A DNA stretch of 64,000 bases from Thelephora terrestris (Eukaryota > Basidiomycota > Agaricomycetes > Thelephorales > Thelephoraceae). Shown piece after piece: positions 45,021 to 57,207 of the stretch. A program made the translations under genes and the position numbers. Where the stretch lies: contig WIUZ02000031.1 in NCBI GenBank assembly GCA_015956445.1, forward strand, positions 1-64,000. Direction: 5' to 3'. Position 1 is the first letter of the stretch, and each line of letters begins with the position of its first letter. Under the pieces are notes generated by a model. It had not been told where the DNA came from. It made no database searches and saw only the letters and a list, made by a program, of their open reading frames with translations.

Positions 45021-45902
45021 TTTACAGTAGATTACGTTTACGGTAGATTATGTTTACGGTAGATTAATTTTATGGTAGGTTATGTTTACTGTAGGTTTGG
45101 TTGGGTTGGGTGGACTATTTTGGGTAGATTAGATTAGATTAGGGGTTATGTCAGATAAGACAACATAAAATAAAGTTGGGTTAGGGCTGGTTTAGGTTAG
45201 GTTAGGTTTGACTACAAACAGAACCATGTTCTATTGCGTGGTACAAAAGGTAAAGAAAAGGGTACATACATCCCATTGAAATAAAAACCTTCCAATTGTA
45301 ATGTTGGAAAATCAACAGATTGAAAGATCACCATCCCTGAAAATTATGCTATTTGGTGGTTCTCATACTTAGAAAAATAACAAATCTGGTAAAAAATAAC
45401 AAATCTGGTAAAAATAACATATTTGGTAAATAACATATTTGGTAAAAATAACATATTTGGTAAAAATAACATATTTGGTAAAAATAACATATTTGGTAAA
45501 AATAACATATTTGGTAAAAATAACATATTTGGTAAAAATAACATACTGGGTAAAATTTCCTTTTTAGGAAGTCACATGATTCCATTATGTAATCCATCAA
45601 ATTTCTTCTTATGGTATTTCCTTTTATGGTATTTCCTTTTATAGAAATTCTGTCCTAACCTGCTTCCCATCATTGCTTACATAAGCCATCAATATTTCCT
45701 TTCTGGGATATTCCCAAAAAGGAAACCCACCCAGACTCCCAGGCAATCCACACCCTCGGCACCTGCCTAATTGGGACCTCTCCCATCAACCCAAAACAGT
45801 GGGTGAGTATGGGTTGAGCAGTACTCAAGTTATCATGATAACTATGGGTGTGAAATCTGTCCAGTTATCACACTTTACTCAGTAATGTAACTACCACAGC
45901 TG

Positions 45903-46405
45903 AGTAGAGGACCACGCACCCACCACGCTGCACCCCGTCCTGGCTGAGATTCAGCATGACAAGTCAAGACTGCCGCTTTCCGGTATGTTTCTCGCCACTA
46001 CGGTCACCGTGACCTACGCTAACTAGTTTCCATTCCAGATTTCATAGGACTGAAGCGCGTAATTGAGGCTAACCCATATTACCTCAGAGAACCCTACCAC
46101 ATCAATGTACGAAACTCACAGGGATCCCTTAAAAACCGGAGGATAAAGAGACCTCCTCCAGGCTCCCCCACCCCTGAAAAATGGTTTGCTGTTGCCAGAG
46201 GTTCAGAACTCGGCGTGTTTCTTGACTGGTAAGTGGTCCGATCACCTTGTTCCTAACTGGCCTGCTGATACCCCATAGGCTGGTCGTCAACCCTCTCGTC
46301 ACCGGCAAGAGTCGTTCCAACTTCAAAAGCTTCCGGGACGAATACGAGGCATACGTTTGGCTCCAGGCGTGCCTTCTTAGAGGGACCTTAGAATTAATCA
46401 ATTGA
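45903..46405 (+). pseudogene. Gene X, 3' part with RNase H1 N-terminal (viroplasmin-like) domain
   Basis: After B2 and its duplication the frame continues as DHAPTTLHPVLAEIQHDK to 45,982. It then splices to 46039-46228 (FIGLKRVIEANPYYLRE ...) and 46279-46405. The last two exons encode EKWFAVARGSELGVFLDW and LVVNPLVTGKSRSNFKSF, then EYEAYVWLQ. This matches the small domain found at the N-terminus of eukaryotic RNase H1 and in caulimovirus inclusion-body protein, which binds RNA/DNA hybrids or double-stranded RNA. Here it is at the C-terminus and no RNase H catalytic domain follows. The whole X product would be about 330 aa. It is the second cargo gene of the KDZ element. Confidence 0.65.
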
Positions 46406-47375
46406 TCGCTTTTGCCCGTTTCTGCCCTGCCGCCTATTTACTTCACGTCGCTACTTCTTTGTAATGACGTTTAAGGCCACTAACAATATAAACTGCCCCT
46501 CACCCATTGAAGCCGAGAGAATTCTTGGTATCGAAATTGAGCATCGATACCGGCCAACTAAGCCAACAAAATCAAGTATACCACGAGATCAAGGTAGATA
46601 GTCAGTTCACTTTGGTGTATAAATTGTTTTTATTCTAGATATGTAACAAAATTCTCGTCTATCCGTGGCTGGACGAGGCTGATGCTGTTAACCGACTTCC
46701 CCTATCCAGACAATGTACTTGCAAAAGTGAAATACGTGCTGAGGTGCATCCAAGGGTGATTTTTAAATTAATATTTATGATTGTACCATCCTCATGTGAA
46801 TTATTGAAACCTCAGTAATTATCCTTAGATTAATATACGTGAGGTAGAGTGAGGTAGATACTGTAGTCACACGACGCACATTGCAGCGTTGTGGATTCAC
46901 GCGATTGTTCGACGCTGGTAGTGATTGAACAACTTGATATTCTACCAGGCACACTCACAGTCTTGTGCATACAGCATAGAGTATTACATGTAAGGAACAG
47001 GTATGTCTGCATACAGCCCAGCTACTTCTACCATCGTGGACATCAACCGATTGTTGATTATTGATTATCGATAATCGATACGAGTTTCTCGGTCGAGTCT
47101 TGGTCGAGTCTGCCCTGCGCATCCATATTCATGATGTAAAAATCGACTACTTTCCCTTATTGTATTATTGTATCGTTATTCACTAAGACGCATTTAGAAG
47201 CGTGCAATTTTTTTTATTACATCTGCGAACATGTGCTTGATAAGAAGCTGGAGAATTCGAGGGTGCAGAGCCCATGCGCTGAACCCAAAAGCGGCGCTTG
47301 GTCGCTCTTATTACAATCGCTCAACTCGCATCTTCCTCCTCCCATCCCGCTTGCTCTCTCCCTCCATTCTGGTCA
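46406..47375. other. Spacer between gene X and the KDZ transposase
   Basis: No convincing gene. A 45-codon spliced frame (46,465 MTFKATNNINCPSPIEAE ..., intron ending TTCTAG near 46,638) is open but unsupported. The rest is AT-rich and probably includes the terminator of X and the promoter of the transposase. Confidence 0.4.
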
Positions 47376-50077
47376 ATGGCGCCCAGAGCCAAACACAAAC
47401 GCGTCCATACTGAGTTCCGCATCAACCTCCCTGTAGAAACGGCCTCTATCGTTACGCGTGTTGAGGTCACTCGCACCGATCGCAAACGGATCCTCACCAA
47501 GTCTACCAACGTCTCCATCCCCGTTGCCTCCAGCCCTTCCTCCCAGCTCCCCTCTTCCTCCTTAACAACTCCAGAACCTGAACCGAGCATTCTCGATGAC
47601 GCCGACCCCGTTACGAAGAAGGCACGAAAGGGTCCCAGCCGCTCCGTCTCAGTATGACTTTCCCCAGTCTTCCCCCTCCTTCCTCCCCAACACATAACAC
47701 CCCTTTTTCATAGACGGCTCTCGAACAGTGGATGGAATACAGAGAGGAGTTCGCTGACGAACTCTTGAGGCATGAAGGCCTGGGGGCTCATCTTAACCCT
47801 CCCTCTTGCGAAACATGTGGCACGAGCGACACGCCATATCGTTGTCCAGATTGCTTTTCAGCCGGGTTCTCTTGCAGAGACTGTCTTGTTCTTAAGCACT
47901 CCAACCTCCCCCTCCACAGAATCCAGGTATGTTCTGCGTCGCTCGCCATGCTTCTACGACTAACTCCACTCACAGCAATGGGAAGGCAATTTCTTCATCG
48001 AAACATCACTTTTTGACCTCGGCGCTTCCTACCAACTCGGGCATGACATTGACGACACGTGTCTCCTTCCTTCCGACTACATCGACCTCGTACTCTTTGA
48101 TACCTCAGGGGTACATACTGTGCGGGTCACCTTTTGCTTCTGTAACCCCAACGGTGCACGATCCTGCAATCGCCATGTTCAGCTTCTCCGTGCCCGGTGG
48201 TTCCCGGCCTCTTGGTCACGCCCCGGTACCGCCTTCACCTTTCGTCTTCTCGATTTCCTCCACAAACTCCAAACCCGGAGCAAAATCAATCTGTATGATT
48301 TCCACGCTTCTCTCGCGTCGATAACGAACTCGGCTGGACTGCGTCCCCCCATGGTATGTCTTCTTCTCTTCTTACCCCACAAAGCGCCTCACCACTGGCT
48401 ACAATAGTATCGCTATAATGAACTAGCCTTGGTCCTGAGAATTTGGGTGTACCTGCGACAGGCCCGTCGTGGAGGAGGCTCCCACATTTCTGGTGGTTTC
48501 GAAGCACTGGCTCCGGGGTCGTTGGCCATGGAATGTCCCGCCTGTCCCAACCCCGGAAAAAATCTTGTGTCTCCACAAGTAGACAGGTAGCTGCTGTAAT
48601 TTTCGCTGTATGACGAAACCCTGAATTAACATGTTGTAAGTTGGTTGAACACGCTTTATCTTTCCATGGACGCCAACTTCAAGTTGAAGCAGAAGGACCG
48701 AGGGTTTTCTGACCCACCACTCTCGAACGGACTCTCGTTTATGGTCCCAAATGGAAATCTGCAGGAGCACCTCACCCACTGCTCAGTGAAGAAACTGACG
48801 ACAGAGGTTTGTTTTCATCATCCCTCTCCTTCACTGACGCTGATTCTTGCCAATTAGATCAATACCTGTGGTTCCAATTTCAATGCGGTCAGCCAGGCTT
48901 ACACGAAGAATGCAAGGGGATACGCGGTCACAGGTGTTGGGGCTGTTGACTGTGCTCGGCATGGGTTCAAGCGACCAAACGGCATCGTTGATCTCCAGAA
49001 GGGCGAACGGTACATCCTCCATTCAATCATTCTCATTGAGTGCCTGTTCTGATTGATGTGATAGCTATTCAAATATGGACTTCGCACTTCTATCAACGCT
49101 GATCCCGTCATTGAATGCCGGGATCTCCCGAGTCTTGATATCGTACGACATCGGTTGCCAGTGGCACAAGAACATCCAGAACCGCATCAATGCCTATGCC
49201 GCCTTCCCTCCCCTCCAACTATCAGGTCTTGAATACTGGAGGGTCGTCGTCCCCAAGTTCCATATCTCCGGCCACGGAGCCGAGTGTCAAGCCCTTTTTA
49301 ACCTTTCTTATACAAAGTGGGCTGGACGGATGGACGGCGAGCGGATCGAGAGCGGGTGGGCTCAGTCTACCAGCATGGCAACCTGGACCCGGGAGAGCGG
49401 TCCAAATGCTCGTCGCAACATCCTTGACGACCACTGGAATGCTTTCAATTGGTTGAAACTCCTGGGACTTTGTGTGTCCTGTCCACCTTTCCTTTGATGA
49501 CACACTCTCTAACGCTTTCCCCTAGGTACCTCCTTGGAAAAGAACCTTCGACAGTCACTTGCTTGGAGCAGATCCCAGCGAGAGGTTGCAAACCTTGTTT
49601 CTCGGAGCTACTCACCCGAAACTGTTGATGTGTGGCGCAAGATGCGAGACGAGTTTGACCTTGACCAATCCAAGCCTAACCCATACAAGGAAGTTGAAAA
49701 CCGTTCGTCGCTCCCCTTTGACAGACACTTTCTCTACTGATCTATTACCAGGCACCACTATGAAACAGCTAAAGCTAGCACTATTGAAAGAGGAGGCGGC
49801 AGAGTTAACAGAGCACGGGCCGTCCCCACACAAGGTTTCGGCGGGAGCATTCTTTGACAAGGCCATCATGATCGAGAACCGTCGGTAAGCACCACCCTCC
49901 CCCCTCTCTCCGCTACGCGCACTAACCAATTAACATAGACGCACACTTGCAGCGAGAGAGAAGGCGAAGATTACCACTGCTCGTGCCAATGCTGAAGCTC
50001 AGGGACTTCGCAACTTGCTGTCAAAGGACCTCCTCGAACTGCGGAAGTCTCAGCAGATCTACATGCCTGGCCTCAAT
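47376..50077 (+). pseudogene. KDZ-type transposase, 5' part (split by palindrome E)
   Basis: About ten exons splice in frame. The N-terminus is basic (MAPRAKHKRVHTEF). A zinc-binding cysteine cluster follows (CETCGTSDTPYRCPDCF...CRDC...H..H), typical of KDZ transposases. The core reads CPACPNPGKN, LYLSMDANFKLK, NTCGSNFNAV, VTGVGAVDCARHGF, NMDFALLST, SYDIGCQWHKN, FHISGHGAECQ and GERIESGWA, which supply the RNase H-fold acidic residues. A coiled-coil part ends at QQIYMPGLN, where palindrome E begins. The remainder is at 57208-58443. KDZ elements are cut-and-paste transposons abundant in agaricomycetes. This one is dead through the insertion and an additional stop downstream. Confidence 0.85.
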
Positions 50078-52534
50078 AGCTGCAGCTGAGAAAATATATT
50101 TCTCCTAGTTAACAAGCTACCTCAGAAATAAATTTCTTCCAGTTAAGCCTAAGATTTACATTTGTTATCTTGTGGCATGCCACAATTGTAAATGTGCAAT
50201 CCCAACCCAACCTATAGCCCATCGTCTTGGTCCAGTGACTGAGGTGGATCCGTTGTTTTGGAGAGGGTAGTTCCAAATTGGGCTGGTGCCGACAGTATGG
50301 GTCTGCTGAGCATTGGGGGCTGCTTACATAATAATTGATGGCTTATATAAGGAGGTCATGTGACTTACCAAAAAGGAGATTTTTGATGGCTTACATAAGC
50401 AGATCACATGACTGAAAAAAGTGGATGTTGCTTATATAATCAGATCATGTGACTGTTCAAAAAGGGAAAGTTTTGATGGCTTACATAAGCAACTCAAAAA
50501 TGATTTTGACATTGAATTTCCTTTTTGGGAAATTCTGATGGCTGACATAAGCAGGTCATGTGACTGAAAAAAGTGGGTATTGCTTATGTAATCAGGTCAT
50601 GTGATTGACCAAAAAAGGAAAGTTTTGATGACTTACATAAGTGTCTCAAAAATGCTTTTGGAGGGGTCTTTCCTAAAAAGGAAATTCCTTTTTAGGATAT
50701 ATTTGATGGATTACCAAAAAAGGAAAGTTTTGATTGCTTATATAAGCAGCACAAAAATGCTTTTGGCAAAAATTACCAAAAAGGGAAATTATATGCTAAA
50801 AAGCTCAGAAAAATCCCAAAAAATAACAAGAAAATTTCCACACGTCTAGAAAGTGCCCAAAATGGTCAATTAATTCCCAAAATATCGAAAAAATGGTTTT
50901 TCTGGCTGGATAAATCCTGAAAAATTCCGAAAAAATTACCAAAAATTCCAGAATATGTATAAATATTTTATAAAAATTATTCTAATTTTTTTAGTCCATT
51001 AAATAGCCCACAATTTCGATATTAATGTATTTTCTGCCCCTCAAAATTCCCAAAAAATAAATGAAAGTTGAAAAATAAAAATAAATTTATATCTTCATTA
51101 TATCATAGAGTACAGACCTGTTTGTGGTCATAATCTACCCCCAACACCAGTCATAGAATTAACCTAACCTAACCCTAACCCTAAACCTAAACCTAAACCT
51201 GCCCTAAACCTAACCTAACCTAACCTAACCTAACCTAACCTAACCTAACCTAACACAACCCTGAACCTAAACCTAACCTAAACCTAAACATAAACCTAAA
51301 CCTAACCTAAACCTGACCTAGCACAAAGCCTAAATCTAAACCTAACCTGGCCTTATCTTATCTTATCTTATCTTATCTTATCTTATCTTGTCTTACCCAG
51401 CCTAAACCTAACCTAACCTAACCCAGCCTAGCCTAACATGACATAGTCCACTTAAATTAGTCCACCACAGATCACCCAACCTAACCTGAAGTGGCCCACC
51501 TGACCAGTCTGAGGCAACTTGATTTGATCTTATCTAATCAGCTGCTATGTTATCTAACCTTAATTCATATACCCTAGCTAACCAACATCTAACCCAATCT
51601 CACCTGGCTCACCAGCACGTAACTGGGCTACAGGAACGCACTGTGAGCTGCGCCATCCATATCCTATGTCCAATCGTCACTCAAGCACAAAAACTGTGGT
51701 GGACCTACAAGTCAGTGGACCCATAAGCCCACAGGCCCACATAGACTGCTCACTCAGTGTTGACATCTGTTGTCCAACCTCATCCACATACCACCCTCAC
51801 CCTGTGTTCTGTGCCAGACTACAACCTCACCACAACTCAAGTTCAACCACCTGGCTGAACTCATGTACTCTCAGGCCTACAAATCCATGGATGCATAACT
51901 GGTAGTCTATATCAATCTGGCTTGCAAGTTCAGCCAGGTGGTTGAATTTCAGTAGTGATGAAGTTGCAGTCTGGTACAGACTGCAGGGTGAGGGTGGTAT
52001 GTGGATGAGGTTGGACAACAGATGTCAACACTGAGTGAGCAGTCTATGTGGGCCTGTGGGCTTATGGGTCCACTGACTTGTAGGTCCACCACAGTTTTTG
52101 TGCTTGAGTGACGATTGGACATAGGATATGGATGGCGCAGCTCACAGTGCGTTCCTGTAGCCCAGTTACGTGCTGGTGAGCCAGGTGAGATTGGGTTAGA
52201 TGTTGGTTAGCTAGGGTATATGAATTAAGGTTAGATAACATAGCAGCTGATTAGATAAGATCAAATCAAGTTGCCTCAGACTGGTCAGGTGGGCCACTTC
52301 AGGTTAGGTTGGGTGATCTGTGGTGGACTAATTTAAGTGGACTATGTCATGTTAGGCTAGGCTGGGTTAGGTTAGGTTAGGTTTAGGCTGGGTAAGACAA
52401 GATAAGATAAGATAAGATAAGATAAGATAAGATAAGGCCAGGTTAGGTTTAGATTTAGGCTTTGTGCTAGGTCAGGTTTAGGTTAGGTTTAGGTTTATGT
52501 TTAGGTTTAGGTTAGGTTTAGGTTCAGGGTTGTG

Positions 52535-52680
52535 TTAGGTTAGGTTAGGTTAGGTTAGGTTAGGTTAGGTTAGGTTAGGTTAGGTTAGGTTAGGTTAGGT
52601 TAGGTTAGGTTAGGTTAGGTTAGGTTAGGTTAGGTTAGGTTAGGTTAGGTTAGGTTAGGTTAGGTTAGGTTAGGTTAGGT
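52535..52680 (+). repeat. (TTAGG)n pentamer array in element E
   Basis: About 29 tandem TTAGG units lie in the right arm. The left arm counterpart (about 51,195-51,250) has about ten CCTAA units, so the array expanded after the palindrome formed. Confidence 0.85.
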
Positions 52681-52990
52681 TTAGGGCAGGTTAGGTTTAG
52701 GGCAGGTTAGGTTTAGGGCAAGTTTAGGTTAGGTTAGGTTAGGTTTAGGGTTAGGTTGGGTTAGGTTAGGTTAGGTTTAGGGCAGGTTTAGGTTTAGGTT
52801 TAGGGTTAGGGTTAGGTTAGGTTAATTCTATGACTGGTGTTGGGGGTAGATTATGACCACAAACAGGTCTGTACTCTATGATATAATGAAGATATAAATT
52901 TATTTTTATTTTTCAACTTTCATTTATTTTTTGGGAATTTTGAGGGGCAGAAAATACATTAATATCGAAATTGTGGGCTATTTAATGGAC

Positions 52991-55900
52991 TGTCAGGGCC
53001 ACTCTACCCCAACAACTACCAGTGCACTGAGCCGACTCCGCAGAGTACTCACTAGTCCAACTAGCTTGTGAGAGAACGATCACGTCTCTATTCTTCCGGT
53101 AGGTTGTCCGAGGTCACTACAAGTCAGGTCGAAATCCTAAAGAGAAACCCAACCTAAACCGTACTTCGTTCGGTTTAACAAGCAAGGGTTGATCCCTACA
53201 GCAGGATTGATGACTCCACCAGTTGATCGACTGGACGCTCGAGGTGTTCTAATATGACTGCTGGGAGTCTATAGTTACGAGGCGCAGTTGACGCGCAGAG
53301 CGGGAGGGAGAGCAGATGGGGATGTCTTGGATCAAACAAGAAACTCTGACTTGTCCTTAACTGCAACTGGGCTGAGAAGGGCAGAGGATTTCCTGAGGTA
53401 ACAAAACTAAGGTACTACGATACAGCCACAGTTGCTACTTATACTAAAGGAGTGGCCATGACGTCAATACCCTAATATACCCTTATCAAGTCCAGAACAA
53501 AGGGAGATAAGGAGTGTGAGAATGCTAAGTAAGGGAAGCAAACAAAGGTGACGCGTGGGAGAATAAAGGACAAAGGGCCTTACTAGCGTGTGAAGGATTG
53601 CATAAAAGATAACGACTGTCCGCATGAAACATAGGGGTAAAGATAACACTAGTCTTAAAAGAAAAAGGGGCATGGGGTCATGAAAGTTCGTACCTGGGGA
53701 TCACACCCAAGGGTCAGGTGGCAATCTCCCTTTACATAGTTGTACCAGCGGATTCGGGAGTAGAGCCATGCAAACATCCCTTGTTGTCTGTAGGCGGTAA
53801 CAGCATCACGGACTAGTGGCAACCTCAACGTACGTCCGAACATGAGGAGGTCGGGCCTAGACTCATGGGACATGAGGGATTACAGATTCGCCGGCGTTTC
53901 ACGCTAACGGCTACTCCACATGCGCTGGGCTAGCCAGAAGGATCCTAAAGCGATGCTTCCGAATAGCGGCGAGTCCTTCCTCCGGTTAGGAGGCTGTGAT
54001 GTGACTGTCCACGTGTGTGATCAGGGTCCAGGGTTGATCGTAATCGTAAAGTCATGAGGGGTCGTAAAAGGGGTTCGTGATGTCATAAAGGGGTCATCAG
54101 GGTCTTGAGACCTATTTTTAGTGCGCGCGCGTTCTAGGCGTTCCGGAACAAAGTTCTTCCAAGGCCGTCCCGCGGGCCGAGGTGTCAGCTTGATGTAGTA
54201 AGCCAACGATGATGGTACAGGGGCGGAAGTTGATGTGACCCGGACCAAAGAGGTGCGTCGAGGTAGGTCATGTGAAGGATCACCGATCTAGGCTATAAGA
54301 AGGACGTCTTCTTGGAGCCATCCTTGATCAGCAACACCAACAACTTCCCCATCATCTTACCAAAACATGTCCTTCCCCAACAACCATACCTACAAAGTCG
54401 CCAACGGCATTTCCACCATCTCCCGTATTGACCGTCGTGCCGCTGCTCGCAAGACCTATGCCTGTGCGGCTGGGACTCCCTATACCACGGATGACCAGGT
54501 ATGGGGGAGACCTAGAGCTTCGTATGTTTGCACTAACGCCTTCCTCTAGGTAGAGGAACGTTCTTTTGGCGTTGAGATCAAACTAACGGCTTCTAGATCT
54601 TGGAGGTCGTCACGGAAGTGGACGCCGAACGTCTCAGAGAGACGATGCCTCACTTGATAGGATTGACCTGGGACGACGAACTCTGGGTCCGTACGATGAT
54701 CGCGGAGAAGGTGGCTTTTCAGATGAGGGGTAGGTTCGGAGAACTGGAGCATCCGATCAAGAAGGAGCTCTGGTACACCCTTCAGAGGGGGATTTACGAT
54801 CAGGACCTGTTGGAGCACGGAGCGACTGTTCCTCGGGCCGTCTGCCACGCTACCGCTTCCACTAGCCTTTTGTGGTCGCTCGTTCGGGAGGGGGAGAGCA
54901 AGGTAGGTTCTCCGTTTGAATATTCGAGTATGACTCTCGACTAATCAAACTGCCTAGGTTGAACGTTTGGAGCGTGAGGTGAAGGAGGCGAAAGCAGACG
55001 TCCTTCGTCTGTCTGCGGAGGGTCTTCAGATGAAGGAGACCTTGGCCGCCTTCCAGCAGGGAACGAACGAGGCGTTGGAGGCAATGGTCGCCAACCATCA
55101 GGAGTTGATCGCCGGGTTGAAGGTTAGGGATAACAATATCAAGGGAGCGTTGGCTAGGAGGGATGAAAAGGTAATGCCGCTTTCATCATTGCTTAGAATG
55201 ATGGAAGCTGACATTTCCTAGACCGAAGAACTCGAGAACGTGGTGGCTGTGTTGACAGCGCAGGTTGAGTCCTTGCAGGACAAGACCTGCAACTGTAAGG
55301 AGGGTCCCAAATTGGTTGGTCAGGGGACAGCCGATGTTCCGTTCGAGCTGGAGTACGCCGACGAGGTGGTACTCCCTTCTCCTAACCCGTCGTCCTATGC
55401 GACGCCTCCGATCGAGAACTCGGTTCCCGTTCCGACTCCGGGTCCGGCTTCCACCTTGGCCGCTTCCGACAAGGAGAACCGTGGGCGCTGCGTCCTGCAG
55501 CCGATCCATCGGTTGGTGAAGATCGAGGATGAGGTCATGGAGGTTGACCGAGCCAAAGATGCTCCGAGGGTCGCCGAGGTACGTCCGGTGACTAAGGGGC
55601 AACGTTGCAAGCGCTCTCGACGCCGTCCTGCTCATCGCATGGCTCCATCGGCTAACCCTTATCCTCGACCAGTTGAGTCGGATGGTGACCTCTCTGGTCG
55701 AGGTGAGGAGCGAGGATTCCGATCTCGGGTCCACCGTCCTTACCGACAGGTCGAGTCCGAGATCCAACTCCGACACCAGCTTCGCCTCGCAAGACAGGAT
55801 CCCACCCAGGGGTCCGATGAGGGAGACGGAGGGTCGCTTGCCGACTACGTCGATAGTGCTGTCGAGCAGTCACCCGGTGATGGAGATGTGGGACCAGGTG

Positions 55901-56287
55901 TTCCGCAGTTCGGTGACATCTGGGAGGCTGATCGGTCCGCTCGAAGGCATCTCTTCCTATCGGCTTGAACTAGTCGTTCAGCTGAGTGCCGAAGATGGTG
56001 ACGCCATGTTCGGGGAGGTCCTAGCGAGGAGGGGCCAGCACTACGATCTCCGGGATGGACAGTTGGTGACCTTCAGGCCTGCCGTAGATAGAGTCGACTT
56101 TTGAGGATGTAGGATAGCACTTGTATAGCTCGTTGTGGATTCGCTGGGAATAGTACGCGCGTGTGTGTGTTTCGAATGATTGGTATGAAGGATAAGGAGA
56201 GTGAATCATTCAAACATAAGAATTGGTAAGAAGAGTTCGAAGAAAGAGCGTGTTATAAAAAAGTTTAAAAATACCATGTTCCTGACA
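52991..56287 (+). mobile_element. Gene-bearing TG..CA element, family F (copy F2)
   Basis: This 3.3 kb element starts TGTCAGGGCCACTC and ends TTCCTGACA, so the outer 7 bp are perfect inverted repeats. It is flanked by the 5 bp duplication TGGAC (52986-52990 and 56288-56292). It carries one gene in the plus orientation. A promoter-like TATAAG on the minus strand near 53,435 suggests that the element's own transcript would run opposite to the gene. It is nearly identical to F3 (inverted, from 60,823). Confidence 0.8.
54367..56104 (+). CDS. Multi-exon coiled-coil protein carried by element F2
   Basis: Exons are 54367-54498, 54597-54902, 54958-55170 and from 55222, all joined by GT..AG introns in phase and without stops. 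The product starts MSFPNNHTYKVANG, then a conserved block (DDELWVRTMIAEKVAFQM; LWYTLQRGIYDQDLL), a coiled coil (LEREVKEAKADVLRLSAE; LEAMVANHQELIAGLK), and ELENVVAVLTAQVESLQD with a CNC motif. The 3' part can be read two ways. Without a further intron the frame ends at 55,968. With an intron 55579-55672 it continues in another frame through VMEMWDQVFRSSV to 56,104. A TATA-like CTATAAGAAGG lies at about 54,292, 75 bp before the start. Function is unknown. Confidence 0.6.
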
Positions 56288-57207
56288 TGGACTAAAAAAA
56301 TTAGAATAATTTTTATAAAATATTTATACATATTCTGGAATTTTTGGTAATTTTTTCGGAATTTTTCAGGATTTATCCAGCCAGAAAAACCATTTTTTCG
56401 ATATTTTGGGAATTAATTGACCATTTTGGGCACTTTCTAGACGTGTGGAAATTTTCTTGTTATTTTTTGGGATTTTTCTGAGCTTTTTAGCATATAATTT
56501 CCCTTTTTGGTAATTTTTGCCAAAAGCATTTTTGTGCTGCTTATATAAGCAATCAAAACTTTCCTTTTTTGGTAATCCATCAAATATATCCTAAAAAGGA
56601 ATTTCCTTTTTAGGAAAGACCCCTCCAAAAGCATTTTTGAGACACTTATGTAAGTCATCAAAACTTTCCTTTTTTGGTCAATCACATGACCTGATTACAT
56701 AAGCAATACCCACTTTTTTCAGTCACATGACCTGCTTATGTCAGCCATCAGAATTTCCCAAAAAGGAAATTCAATGTCAAAATCATTTTTGAGTTGCTTA
56801 TGTAAGCCATCAAAACTTTCCCTTTTTGAACAGTCACATGATCTGATTATATAAGCAACATCCACTTTTTTCAGTCATGTGATCTGCTTATGTAAGCCAT
56901 CAAAAATCTCCTTTTTGGTAAGTCACATGACCTCCTTATATAAGCCATCAATTATTATGTAAGCAGCCCCCAATGCTCAGCAGACCCATACTGTCGGCAC
57001 CAGCCCAATTTGGAACTACCCTCTCCAAAACAACGGATCCACCTCAGTCACTGGACCAAGACGATGGGCTATAGGTTGGGTTGGGATTGCACATTTACAA
57101 TTGTGGCATGCCACAAGATAACAAATGTAAATCTTAGGCTTAACTGGAAGAAATTTATTTCTGAGGTAGCTTGTTAACTGGAGAAATGTATTTTCTCAGC
57201 TGCAGCT

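Larger units (their letters stand above)
42026..45902. mobile_element. Large palindromic element, family B (copy B2)
   Basis: This 3.9 kb inverted repeat is nearly identical to B1, with end sequences in the opposite order. The flanks are AAGGGGG on the left (gypsy target) and AGTAGAG on the right (gene X target), each pairing with B1's flanks. It is longer than B1 because two simple arrays expanded on opposite arms: an 18 bp minisatellite on the left and (TTAGG)n on the right. Confidence 0.9.
50078..57207. mobile_element. Large palindromic element, family E, interrupted by F2
   Basis: The arms begin GAGAAAATATATTTCTCC and end with the inverted equivalent. The flanking AGCTGCAGCT is present on both sides, and because it is itself palindromic the exact ends and target duplication (6, 8 or 10 bp) cannot be fixed. 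The centre is near 51,905. Arms contain AAAAAGGAAA/TTATGTAAGC repeats, (CCTAA)n/(TTAGG)n tracts and a transcript-like segment (ACCTACAAGTCAGTGGACC) also present, diverged, in family B. B and E are therefore branches of one superfamily. The right arm is broken by F2 (52991-56287). Confidence 0.85.

Noticed and set aside
46465-46650. Small spliced gene MTFKATNNINCPSP...
   Set aside because: Only about 45 codons, with no homologue in the window and AT-rich surroundings. Kept as a note in the spacer entry.
51666-52018. Frames near the centre of element E (MSNRHSSTKTVVDLQ; MSNLIHIPPSPC)
   Set aside because: They lie in the inverted arms around the palindrome centre, contain no domain, and are mirrored on the other strand.
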